Origin: Bacillota bacterium
GTDB taxonomy: Bacteria > Bacillota > Sulfobacillia > JAJZYS01 > JAJYTV01
DNA: 64,000 bases
Direction of reading: 5' to 3'
Assembly (NCBI GenBank): GCA_021793645.1
Contig: JAJYSJ010000001.1
Location: 62,001 to 126,000 of the forward strand
Shown: in pieces, positions 56,731 to 64,000 of the stretch
Numbering within the stretch: position 1 is the stretch's first letter
How the letters are laid out: each line of letters opens with the position of its first letter
Made by a program: the position numbers and the translations under genes
The notes under the pieces: model-generated
The model's input: only the letters and a program-made list of their open reading frames with translations
The model's database searches: none
What the model was told of the DNA's origin: nothing

Positions 56731-58977
56731 CTAATCTTCCGGCGGTGGAGCGATCGGAACCTTCGCGCGCTTGGCTTCGAAGACGTAGTCGTCCGCCGCC
56801 TTGATCAGGGCTTGCACGTTGTCCGCGTCGCGGGGAGCGCTGGCCACGCCGAGCGTGGCGCTTACCCGCAGCTCGGTGCCATCTGCTGCATGTACTCGCG
56901 CGGACTGGATCGCGCTGAGGTAGCGGGCGGCCGCTGTCTGCGCGCCCGGCAGGTCGGCGTGGGTCAGGATGATCGCGAACTCGTCCCCGCCCCAACGGAA
57001 GATGGTATCGCCGTCGCGCCGCACCTCTTCCATCGCGCGGGCGACAGCCACGAGGGCCTGGTCGCCCGCCTGGTGGCCGTTACGGTCGTTTACCGATTTG
57101 AATCCCAAAAGATCGATGATCACCAGCGACAAGGGGTGGCCGTAGCGCTGCGCTGCCTGCCACTCCTCGGTAAGGCGTTCGTCGAAGGATCGGCGGTTGG
57201 CGAGCCCGGTCAAGGCGTCGGTGCGCGCGACCCGCTCGAGGGTCCGCCGGTGCCGCAGCTGTTCAAGAAGAACGGAAAGCTGCATGCCGAACGTCTCAGC
57301 GAGCGAGACGGATACTCGGGAGAAGGCGTCTGGCCGCATCAGGCTGTCGAGGCTGAGCAGCCCGATCAGCTGCCCCTCGTGCACGAGGGGTAGGCAGAGG
57401 CTGCAGCGCACACCGGAATTGTCCGCTGACACCTGTACGCCCTCCAAGAGCCTCGGCGTGCCGCGTAGGAACTGCCACGTCTCCCCACCGTACCAGCTCT
57501 GCGCCTCTTCCAGCGTGTGTAGGTGCCAGTGGCTTGCCCCAGCATCACCGTAGCCGAGCTGGGCCGCGAGACGCAGGCTCCCCTCCTCCGAGAGGAGCAG
57601 GGAGGCGGCATCGGTGCCAGGGATGAGATGCAGCGCGGTCGCGAGGGCGAGGTCCGGCAGCCGGGCCGCGTCGCCCACGGAGCCCAACCCGTGCAGCGCG
57701 TCCAGCAGGCTCGATAGGCGCGTGGTGATCCACGTCTGCTGCAAGGCTTCGCTGAGCCGTTCCGTCGCGCGCTGGAGCGTCTGTCTTTGGGCATGTGGGA
57801 AGGAGAAGGACTGTTGGTAGTAGAGGATCTCCAGCAGAGCGTGCAGTCGCCCATCGGCTTCGAACATCGGCAGAAGGGCGAACGATTGTAGGCCGGCTGA
57901 AAGCTGCTCGGCAGACGTGTAGGGCGAACTGGTGCTGTCGGAGACGAACAGCGGTTCGTCCGGCACCTGGGCGGCGAGCAGGGTGCCCGCAGGTGGGCTG
58001 TCGCCGCTGGACAACTCGGCAATGACCCGCAAGTCTCTGCCGTTCGGTTGCCAGAGACGGCCCGCGTCCGCACCGAGGCGGGGCAGAAGCAGGGTCAAGG
58101 CTCGGCGGGCAAGCGATTCAGGCGGCCCGGCGTCAGCGATCTGTCGCGAGAAGTCCAGGAGGAAGTCCTGGGAATGGGCCATCTCGTGGGCGCGTGCCAG
58201 GCGCTCTGCGCGCTCGACCGCCGTGCCGACCGCCTGCACCAGCGCTTGCAGTGACGCGATCTCCTCTGGAGCGAAGAGGCCGGACTGGGCGCGCTCCAAG
58301 TTGAGCACCGCGACCACGGAGCCGTCGGCGAAGATCGGCAGTGCGAGCTCGCCATGGATCGGTCCGAGCCCTGGCCCTTCAAAGAAGTCTGGGTCTTCTG
58401 CCACGTTCGAGACGTGCTGCATTGCGCCTTGCAGGAACGCGCGACCCGTTACAGACCGGAGCGGCACCCGGATTTCGTCCGGCGGCGTCCAGCCGAACGA
58501 AGTGACCACCACCAGGTGGGCACCATCCGGGCTGGGCGCCAGTACGTCGGCGTGCGTGAAGCCGAGGATCTCCGAAAGCAGCCGCGGCAGTTCGCCGTAG
58601 ATGGCACGGGTGGAGTCGAGGGCGGGAAGCCGCATCATCGCAACGGAAAGCAGTTCAGCCCGGCGTGCCGCACGCTCCGAGGCCAGGTGGGTCTCGCGCA
58701 GACGTTGACCGGTGTAGCCGCCGGCCAATCCCGAGATCAATGGTGTGACGAGCACAAGCAGCCCCGTCAGGTCAAACCCGAGGTGCACGCGGATCAGTTC
58801 TGCGATGATCGCGACTGCGGCAAACAGCACGCTCATGCGGCGGCCGAACGCAATTCCGACGCCCATGACGATGACGTCCAGGAGCGGAAGGTAAGCGATC
58901 GGCGGCAGAGGCGTGGCAGTCAGCACGAGAACAAGAACCAGCAGCCCAAGCAGATCGAAGCGGAAGGTTGTCCACAT
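56731..58977 (-). CDS. Membrane GAF-GGDEF diguanylate cyclase
   Basis: A roughly 748-residue signalling protein that should make c-di-GMP. Four to five N-terminal membrane helices (LLGLLVLVLVLTATPLPPIAYL ... LLVLVTPLISGLAGGY) are followed by GAF-like domains (LPALDSTRAIYGELPRLLSEILGFTHADVLAPS; VRCSLCLPLVHEGQLIGLLSLD) and a C-terminal GGDEF domain with the active RWGGDEFAI motif and TDALTGLANRRSFDERL. No RxxD inhibitory site is evident before it. The start is uncertain: ATG 58977 opens directly into the first helix, ATG 59115 has AAAGGG upstream, and the track start at 59589 runs through the thioesterase gene and is wrong. Its product could act on the MshEN glycosyltransferase in the same window. 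Confidence 0.87.
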   Translation of the reverse strand: MWTTFRFDLLGLLVLVLVLTATPLPPIAYLPLLDVIVMGVGIAFGRRMSVLFAAVAIIAELIRVHLGFDLTGLLVLVTPLISGLAGGYTGQRLRETHLASERAARRAELLSVAMMRLPALDSTRAIYGELPRLLSEILGFTHADVLAPSPDGAHLVVVTSFGWTPPDEIRVPLRSVTGRAFLQGAMQHVSNVAEDPDFFEGPGLGPIHGELALPIFADGSVVAVLNLERAQSGLFAPEEIASLQALVQAVGTAVERAERLARAHEMAHSQDFLLDFSRQIADAGPPESLARRALTLLLPRLGADAGRLWQPNGRDLRVIAELSSGDSPPAGTLLAAQVPDEPLFVSDSTSSPYTSAEQLSAGLQSFALLPMFEADGRLHALLEILYYQQSFSFPHAQRQTLQRATERLSEALQQTWITTRLSSLLDALHGLGSVGDAARLPDLALATALHLIPGTDAASLLLSEEGSLRLAAQLGYGDAGASHWHLHTLEEAQSWYGGETWQFLRGTPRLLEGVQVSADNSGVRCSLCLPLVHEGQLIGLLSLDSLMRPDAFSRVSVSLAETFGMQLSVLLEQLRHRRTLERVARTDALTGLANRRSFDERLTEEWQAAQRYGHPLSLVIIDLLGFKSVNDRNGHQAGDQALVAVARAMEEVRRDGDTIFRWGGDEFAIILTHADLPGAQTAAARYLSAIQSARVHAADGTELRVSATLGVASAPRDADNVQALIKAADDYVFEAKRAKVPIAPPPED

Positions 58978-59012
58978 GCCTTGCGAACGGGGGCCTGTCC
59001 CCCGCTCTGGAA

Positions 59013-59030
59013 CGGTGCGCATGCGCACCG
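59013..59030. repeat. Perfect palindrome in the GGDEF gene leader
   Basis: CGGTGCGCATGCGCACCG is an 18-base perfect palindrome, next to GGGGGcctgtCCCCC. It lies between the GGDEF gene (if it starts at 58977) and the divergent thioesterase gene. It could be an operator or simply part of the N-terminal coding region if the gene starts at 59115. Confidence 0.4.
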
Positions 59031-59217
59031 GGCCCCCCCTTGCAGAGATACGCGCTGTGCTTCCGGTAATGAGCCATCGCGCTGTGAAGATGGAAGTGAC
59101 TTCTATACTCTTCATGTCAATCCCTTTGCAACCCGCCTCGAATTGAGGACCGGAAGGGCGGTAGAGAGAGGGACGTCGAATGACACGTACCACCAAATGG
59201 ACGAGGAGGCCTCTTCC

Positions 59218-59655
59218 GTGATCAAGGAATGCAGAGTCCCGCTGCGGGTTCGCTACAGCGAGGTCGACCGCATGGGTATCGCGTACTACGCTCACTACCT
59301 CGACTGGTTCACCGAAGGGCGCACGGAACTGCTGCGCCAGTCCGGGACGGCGTACCGCCAGATCGAGGAGATGGGTCTCCTGCTGCCGGTACTGAGCACG
59401 GCCTGTCGCTACCATCGCCCCGCTGGGTACGACGAGGAGATCGAGATCGTCACGTCGGCTCGCATCTCCCCCACCCGATTGCGCTGCGACTACCGACTGG
59501 AGCGCGACGGCGTGCTGCTCGCGGAGGGTAATACGGAACATGCCTTCGTGCGTGCGGCGGACATGCGCCCGGTAAACGCGGCGCGCCAATACCCAGCGAT
59601 CTACGACCAGTTCGCCTATCTTCCGCCGTACCGCGCCAATGCGCGAGACCTGTAG
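59218..59655 (+). CDS. Acyl-CoA thioesterase, 4HBT (hot-dog) family
   Basis: A 145-residue hot-dog thioesterase of the YbgC/4-hydroxybenzoyl-CoA type. The catalytic aspartate is in VRYSEVDRMGIAYYAHYLDWFTEGRTELLRQSG. The central helix and sheet (GLLLPVLSTACRYHRPAGYDEEIEIVT...RLRCDYRLERDG) are typical. GTG 59218 is chosen because GAGGAGG lies nine bases upstream; ATG 59197 is before it. The ORF-track version starting at 58354 is an artefact. Its stop directly abuts the stop of the convergent transporter gene. Confidence 0.88.
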   Translation: MIKECRVPLRVRYSEVDRMGIAYYAHYLDWFTEGRTELLRQSGTAYRQIEEMGLLLPVLSTACRYHRPAGYDEEIEIVTSARISPTRLRCDYRLERDGVLLAEGNTEHAFVRAADMRPVNAARQYPAIYDQFAYLPPYRANARDL

Positions 59656-61488
59656 TTAGACGGAAGTCCAGACGCGCACCGCACCTGGGTCAATCGCAAT
59701 TTCGCAGGCTGTCCCCGGTAGCGGGGTTTCGCCCGCAGTCTGGACCGTCAACTCGAGACCTTCCCCAAAGGTGAGATCGCAGCGGCGCATGCCGCCGACG
59801 TCGTAGGCGTCGATCACGGTTGCGGGCAGGCCGCCCTTTGCGACGAAGTGCACCGCCTGCGGTGAGAAGCCGCAGACCACGCGCACCCCCGTGTGCATCT
59901 TCGCCGCGTCGCTTGAGAGGACGACTCGCCCGAGGACGACGCGTCCTAGGTCGTCCACTGTACCTGAGAATACGTTCGGAATGCCTAGAAGGGCGGCTGC
60001 CTGCGGCGTGGCGGGCTCGCGGAACACCATATCCACGCTTCCCCACTGCAGAACGCGGCCCTTCGACAGCACGAGGAGGTCGTCCGCAAGAAGGGCCGCT
60101 TCCGTGGGATCATGGGTCACGACGACAGTCGTGACCCCCGCTTCACGTTGAACGAGGCGCAGTTGGCGTCGCAGCCGGTCGCGTTCCGGCGCATCGAGCG
60201 CCGAAAAGGGTTCGTCGAGCAGGAGAAGCTGCGGTGCACGCGCAAGCGCCCTTGCCAGGGCGACGCGCTGGCGCTGGCCGCCCGACAACTCGGACGGCAG
60301 GCGCTCCTCCAGCCCCTCAAGGCCGAGCCTTGCGAGCCAGTGCCGCGCAAGCCCCGCGTCTGCGCCGAGGGCGAAGGTTGCCTGCTGCCAGACGGTGAGG
60401 TGAGGAAAGAGACCGTAGTCCTGCGGTACGTAGCCGACTCTGCGGGCCTCGGGAACGAGATCTTGCAGGTCGATGGCACCCAGGCGCACAAAGCCGCGCT
60501 CCAGGTGTTCGAGACCGGCCAGAAGGCGCAGCGTAAGCGATTTGCCGGACCCCGATGGTCCGACAAGCACCAGATGGCGTCCATCGCCCCTGTACGCGGC
60601 AGTGAGATCGAATGTACCGATGCGCCGCGAGAGATCGAACGACAGAGGCAGCGGCTCCGCGGCCCTGAGTTCTTGGGCCTTAAGCTCCAGGGCCGGTATA
60701 GCGTAGATCCCAGGCGGAGAGGTCCTTTTGTGCAGATGAGAAGGCAGGCGCGTGAGCAGGAGGAACAGCACAGCTGCCCCCAGGGCGGCCAGCACCGGCG
60801 GCAGTGCGGCAGCGAGACCTGTACTGCCGAACTGGACGAAGGTATAGACGGGCAGCGAATACGGGTGATACGCCAGGGTGACGGTGGCACCGAATTCGCC
60901 GAAGGCGCGCACCCAGGCCAGGAGGGCTCCTGCTTGAATGCCCGGCCAGGCAAGCGGCAGGCTGACGCGCCGGAAGCGCGCCCATGTCCGATGGCCCAGC
61001 GTTGCGGCGACCGCTTCGAGTTCAGGATCCACCGAGGCGAACGCGGACCGGGCCGCGATGACCAGAAAGGGCGCCGCGACAAAGGTTTGCGCGATCACGA
61101 TCCCGGCGAAGGAGTCAGTGAGCGCACCGCCGGTCAGGCGTCCGAGCGGTGTGTACGGACCGACAAGGAAGAGCAGCAGGATGCCGCTCGCCAGCGGCGG
61201 AATGGCGAGCGGCATCTGTACGAGCAGTTCGATGGCTCGCAGCCATCGGGCGTGCCCACGCGCGAGGACGTAGCCCAGCGGGATGCCGAAGAAGGCGATC
61301 AGCACGACCGACAGCGTTGCGGCGCCTGCCGAGATGCCCGTCGCCGTCCAAAGCCCCGGCTCGTGCAGCCCTGTGCCAAGCCCCGGACCGACGGCAGAGA
61401 GCAGCGCGATGATCGGTGCGAGCAGGTAGGCTGCGAGGAGCCCACCAAGCCACGGCAGGGGCCCTCTGAGGGACGGCTTGACCGTCAA
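59656..61488 (-). CDS. Fused permease-ATPase of a molybdate/tungstate ABC transporter
   Basis: A 610-residue fusion. The N-terminal half is a six-helix permease with the EAA loop (EAVAATLGHRTWARFRRVSLPLAWPG). The C-terminal half, from about residue 280, is the ATPase with Walker A VGPSGSGKSLTLRLLAG, signature LSGGQRQRVALARAL and Walker B LLLLDEPFSALD, ending in a TOBE-like region (VFSGTVDDLGRVVLG...VIDAYDVGGMRRCDL). Usually these are separate genes (modB/modC or wtpB/wtpC). TTG 61488 overlaps the binding-protein stop (TTGA). The track start at 61968 runs through the binding-protein gene. Sulfate cannot be excluded. Confidence 0.83.
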   Translation of the reverse strand: MTVKPSLRGPLPWLGGLLAAYLLAPIIALLSAVGPGLGTGLHEPGLWTATGISAGAATLSVVLIAFFGIPLGYVLARGHARWLRAIELLVQMPLAIPPLASGILLLFLVGPYTPLGRLTGGALTDSFAGIVIAQTFVAAPFLVIAARSAFASVDPELEAVAATLGHRTWARFRRVSLPLAWPGIQAGALLAWVRAFGEFGATVTLAYHPYSLPVYTFVQFGSTGLAAALPPVLAALGAAVLFLLLTRLPSHLHKRTSPPGIYAIPALELKAQELRAAEPLPLSFDLSRRIGTFDLTAAYRGDGRHLVLVGPSGSGKSLTLRLLAGLEHLERGFVRLGAIDLQDLVPEARRVGYVPQDYGLFPHLTVWQQATFALGADAGLARHWLARLGLEGLEERLPSELSGGQRQRVALARALARAPQLLLLDEPFSALDAPERDRLRRQLRLVQREAGVTTVVVTHDPTEAALLADDLLVLSKGRVLQWGSVDMVFREPATPQAAALLGIPNVFSGTVDDLGRVVLGRVVLSSDAAKMHTGVRVVCGFSPQAVHFVAKGGLPATVIDAYDVGGMRRCDLTFGEGLELTVQTAGETPLPGTACEIAIDPGAVRVWTSV

Positions 61489-62399
61489 TTCCCCAGGATC
61501 CTGCGCAGGTTGGTCGGGACGCTTGCGGCATTTCCGTGGAGGTGAGGCGGCAAGATTTGCAGGCCGTCGCCGCGCAGGATCGCCTGCCCTTCTTTGCCCA
61601 AAAGGAAGCGGATGAACGCCTGCGCCGCAGCGGCATGGGGTGCGCCACGCAGTACAGTCACGGTGAAGGTGGCGTCGAACTGCAGTGCAGCCGGCAGATG
61701 GATCACGGGGATGTGGGCCTGTGCAGCCTCGTTGGAGTAAAAAAAGCCCGCGTCCAGCTGCCCTGACTGCAGGCGTCCCAAGAGATCCTCCTCCGGAAAG
61801 ACCTGCGCAGGGTTCTCGGTTCCACCCAGGATGTGTTGGGCGAGTCCAGGCGCGCGATAGTAGGTCTGCGCCGCCTGCACCGCCTGGACGGTCAGCGCAC
61901 CCTTGGGATCCAGGATGGGATCGGTGCGTCCAAGCCGGAAACCGGGTTCCTGCAGTACGAGGTACCATGGCTTTGTCCGGAGGTCATGAGCGAATCTGCT
62001 CGTCGGGTCGTAGCCGATCACCAGCGGCGCCTGGGCGAAGGTCGCATACCAGGAGACGTAGTTTCCGTTCGCCTTGCCCATCAGAAGCGCGTTCACCGAC
62101 GGGGACGCGCTGATGAAGACGTCTCCTTGCCGCAGACGACCCTTGATCTGGTTTACGAGCGCCTTGGATCCTGCCGCGATGCCCTGCAGGGTATAGCCGG
62201 TCGCCTTGTGGAAGGCAGGTCCAATGCCATTTTCCATTACGTCGACGAGCGATCCGGCGTAGAGCACATTCACGTTGCCTGCGGGGATTGCGGCGGACGG
62301 CTTTCCGGATGTGTTGGCGCCGCAGCCCGCGAGTCCCAGCATCAGGGCGAGCGCGGCCGCAGAGCTGAAGGCGCGGCGCGGGAATGCACGGCTACGCAA
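61485..62399 (-). CDS. Molybdate/tungstate-binding lipoprotein (ModA/WtpA-like)
   Basis: A roughly 304-residue binding protein with a lipobox (LMLGLAGCG). The WtpA/ModA pattern shows in NVLYAGSLVDVMENGIGPAFHKATGY, GSKALVNQIKGRLRQGDVFISAS, VIGYDPTSRFA and LDAGFFYSNEAAQAHIPVIHLP. TTG 62399 follows GGGGGATCGCA and gives a proper signal peptide; the track ATG at 62426 is possible. Its start overlaps the regulator stop and its end overlaps the permease start, so the three genes form one operon. The oxyanion identity (Mo, W) is inferred from family and neighbours. Confidence 0.85.
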   Translation of the reverse strand: MRSRAFPRRAFSSAAALALMLGLAGCGANTSGKPSAAIPAGNVNVLYAGSLVDVMENGIGPAFHKATGYTLQGIAAGSKALVNQIKGRLRQGDVFISASPSVNALLMGKANGNYVSWYATFAQAPLVIGYDPTSRFAHDLRTKPWYLVLQEPGFRLGRTDPILDPKGALTVQAVQAAQTYYRAPGLAQHILGGTENPAQVFPEEDLLGRLQSGQLDAGFFYSNEAAQAHIPVIHLPAALQFDATFTVTVLRGAPHAAAAQAFIRFLLGKEGQAILRGDGLQILPPHLHGNAASVPTNLRRILGN

Positions 62400-63444
62400 T
62401 GCGATCCCCCGTTCGTGTGGTGTCATAGGGGCCGAAGGCTGCGAGGTCCGTGCGGAAGGCGCCTGAACGAAGGACCTCCAGAAGTGCAGCGATCTCCGGC
62501 TGCGTAAGCGCTTCGTGCGCCAACAGGAGATCGCACACCTCGTCTGCGATCGGAATGAACCCTAGTCGGTACTCCTCGGCGGCGCCGGCGTGCCCGATGC
62601 CGACATCGGCGGCGCCCAGCGCGATCGCCTCGGCGACCTGACGGTGGCCGGTGACCTCCTGCCTATACCCCTGGACATTGGAGGGCTGCAAGCCATGGGC
62701 CGGCAGCAGCCGGTCGAGCAGTTCGCGCGCTCCTGCGCCGCGTTCCCGATTGACGAGACGGATGTCCGCTCGGCTGAGATCCCCGGCCCCTTGGATGCCT
62801 CGCGGGTTGCCCTGGGCCGTGATGAAGCCCATCTGCCAGTTGCACAGCCGAAACCTTGCCAGTCCAAAAGCATCGATCCCAGCCCCGTCCTGCGGCTGGT
62901 GCACGGCAGCGGCGTGCACCTCGGAGCGTTCGAGCTGCGAGAGCGCAGCGCGGTTTCCCGCGTTCCACCACAGTGCCTCGATCCGGCCCGCAGAGCGTTC
63001 GATGTGGCCGCTGAGCAGCCCGAGCGCCGGGTCGCAGCCAGCCAGGAAAAGTCCCCGGCCGACCCCCGGGAACCGCTCGACCCGCAAGAGTCCTCCGCCG
63101 TCGTGTGGGCGCGCGATGCCATGCGCCGGTGCGTCAACCCCGAGTCCGCGCAGCGGCCTTGCGACGGTGCGCCCACCAATCTCCGCCAGCGCGACGCGGT
63201 AGTCCCTATCGCCGCCCGGATGGGCGCCAAGGGGCGTTGCGAGCGCGGTGTCCTGCTCGGGGAGGAACAGATCTTCGACCGCGCAACCGAGCGCGCGCGC
63301 GAGGCGGAGCGCCACATCCAGACCGGGCCCATACTGTCCGGATTCGAGCCCCCCGACCGTCTGCCGCGTTACGCCGGCGCGCTCGGCGAGCTGCTGCTGC
63401 GTATAGCCGCGTCGCTGGCGCCACTCCCGCAACTGGCTGCGCAT
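62392..63444 (-). CDS. HTH regulator with periplasmic-binding-protein-like domain, probable Mo/W regulator
   Basis: A 350-residue one-component regulator. An N-terminal XRE-type helix-turn-helix (LREWRQRRGYTQQQLAERAGVTRQTVGGLESG) is joined to a PBP-like ligand domain (LFLAGCDPALGLLSGHI, NRERGAGARELLDRLL, VAEAIALGAADVGIGHAGAAEEY, LGFIPIADEVCDLLL). Such fusions are found upstream of molybdate/tungstate transporters and likely sense the oxyanion. ATG 63444 follows GGGGGAATGTGGGC; GTG 63450 is possible. It heads the operon and has two palindromes around its promoter, suggesting autoregulation. Confidence 0.82.
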   Translation of the reverse strand: MRSQLREWRQRRGYTQQQLAERAGVTRQTVGGLESGQYGPGLDVALRLARALGCAVEDLFLPEQDTALATPLGAHPGGDRDYRVALAEIGGRTVARPLRGLGVDAPAHGIARPHDGGGLLRVERFPGVGRGLFLAGCDPALGLLSGHIERSAGRIEALWWNAGNRAALSQLERSEVHAAAVHQPQDGAGIDAFGLARFRLCNWQMGFITAQGNPRGIQGAGDLSRADIRLVNRERGAGARELLDRLLPAHGLQPSNVQGYRQEVTGHRQVAEAIALGAADVGIGHAGAAEEYRLGFIPIADEVCDLLLAHEALTQPEIAALLEVLRSGAFRTDLAAFGPYDTTRTGDRIA

Positions 63445-63458
63445 GCCCACATTCCCCC

Positions 63459-63513
63459 TACCCGATGGGCAAGGAGATTATACAAAAAGACAAAAAATCC
63501 TGCCTATCGGGCA
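63459..63513 (-). promoter_or_regulatory. Promoter with two operator-like palindromes
   Basis: TACCCgatGGGCA (63459-63471) and TGCCTatcGGGCA (63501-63513) are two copies of a TGCCY-n3-GGGCA palindrome, centred 42 bp apart (four helical turns). Between them, on the minus strand, is a perfect TATAAT (63477-63482) with A/T-rich flanks; the upstream site covers the -35 position. The layout fits repression by the adjacent HTH-PBP regulator. Confidence 0.6.
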
Positions 63514-63524
63514 GTCGGATCCAC

Positions 63525-64000
63525 CTAGTTGCCGACGCGTTCCCAGATCGCGTAGGCACCGAGCGTTGCGTACTGGGGGTCCGCGCGGTTCGGGTCTGTG
63601 AGAACCCGCCGCCAGGCGGGCGATGCATCGAGCGTCAAGGCGACCGGAGAGCGGACGTACCAGAGGACGTACTTCGCGCTTGGGTCGTAGCGGTGCAAAT
63701 AGGTGAGAATGGACTCCTCTCCATAGCTCACAGCGATGTACTGCGGCCACCACGGACGCTGCAGCCAGAGATTGTCCCTGCCGTCCAGGTAGGGCCTCAC
63801 GCCGAAGGGCTCAAGGGTCGATCCGATCGAGTACCAGTTGAAGACGTCCTGGGCGTGGTGCGATATGAGCCACGTATAGGCGCGCATCGGATAGCGCGCG
63901 GGGAACACGGGGAGCCGCTCGAAGGCACCGGAAAGGGCGAGCGCCATCACCACCCCCAGCGCGATGGATCGCCGGGCCGCCATGGCCTCCTGCGGCGTAT
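63525..64000 (-). CDS. C-terminal part of a membrane protein (runs off the window)
   Basis: The frame is open to the window edge. The visible part begins with a membrane helix (SIALGVVMALALSGAFERLPVFP) and continues as an outside domain (YTWLISHHAQDVFNWYSIGSTLEPFGVRPYLDGRDNLWLQ, YDPSAKYVLWYVRSPVAL). The GVRPYLDGR pattern resembles the C-terminal soluble region of large polytopic proteins related to GT39/dolichyl-phosphate-mannose-type transferases. The ATG at 63983 is probably internal despite a nearby AGGAGG, because the sequence upstream stays in frame. The function is not identified. Confidence 0.55.
   Translation of the reverse strand, partial: TPQEAMAARRSIALGVVMALALSGAFERLPVFPARYPMRAYTWLISHHAQDVFNWYSIGSTLEPFGVRPYLDGRDNLWLQRPWWPQYIAVSYGEESILTYLHRYDPSAKYVLWYVRSPVALTLDASPAWRRVLTDPNRADPQYATLGAYAIWERVGN

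Noticed and set aside
60112-61545. 477-residue plus-strand ORF opposite the oxyanion transporter fusion
   Set aside because: Antisense shadow; Arg/Gln/Glu-rich with no recognisable domain.
1-64000. tRNA, rRNA, CRISPR array, prophage or intact insertion sequence
   Set aside because: None seen: no cloverleaf with GTTCGAATC-type arm, no regularly spaced repeats, no intact transposase or phage structural gene.

Overview
This is a GC-rich chromosomal window that most likely comes from an endospore-forming member of the Firmicutes (Bacilli). The order miaB - ricA(ymcA) - mutS - mutL - miaA - spoVK - hflX - ynbB-like lyase - glnA - lexA matches the Bacillus subtilis chromosome. A SpoVK-type ATPase and a small SspF-type spore protein (too short for the ORF track) support a spore former. 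GC-rich codons and frequent GTG/TTG starts suggest a lineage such as the Alicyclobacillaceae or Kyrpidia relatives; that placement is inference. No rRNA, tRNA or CRISPR array is visible.

Layout. 0-8 kb: the end of an OmpR-type response regulator, then a tightly coupled miaB-ricA-mutS-mutL-miaA block (tRNA modification and mismatch repair). 8-13.5 kb: an APC permease, a PepV-like dipeptidase with an MFS transporter, and spoVK. 13.5-15 kb: a decayed patch with a broken DUF6036-like nucleotidyltransferase pair, a possible transposase relic and a SnoaL-like gene. 15-24 kb: an RsmC-like methyltransferase, a split S9 peptidase without its catalytic serine, hflX, the PLP lyase, a membrane protein, a GNAT pseudogene, glnA, lexA, sspF, and a DMT transporter behind an FMN riboswitch. 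24.5-30.7 kb: tryptophanase with an M14-type peptidase, then an ECF sigma/anti-sigma pair, a SIMPL protein and a lipoprotein. 30.7-41 kb: a surface region, with a minus-strand operon (DivIVA-like coiled coil, unknown protein, small membrane protein, GT2 with tandem MshEN motifs, GT39-like) divergent from an exosortase-like protein and its probable single substrate, then a prepilin peptidase, a sugar epimerase and a lytic transglycosylase. 41-46.8 kb: an AcuC-type deacetylase facing a Pat-type acetyltransferase, then a DsbA/FrnE-family gene with an in-frame UGA exactly at the first cysteine of the CPFC site, a hydrolase and a membrane protein. 47-53 kb: peptide ABC permeases with two binding proteins but no ATPases, and a DUF1003 protein. 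53-64 kb: amidase, ABC exporter, GAF-GGDEF cyclase, thioesterase, and a molybdate/tungstate ABC system (fused permease-ATPase, binding protein, HTH-PBP regulator) with two operator-like palindromes, then the end of a membrane protein.

The strongest candidates for new biology are the possible selenocysteine DsbA/FrnE protein with a SECIS-like hairpin, the exosortase/one-substrate pair in a Gram-positive context next to a c-di-GMP-type glycosyltransferase, and the FMN riboswitch controlling a DMT transporter whose start codon lies in the terminator U-tract. All assignments come from reading the sequence; no database search was run.
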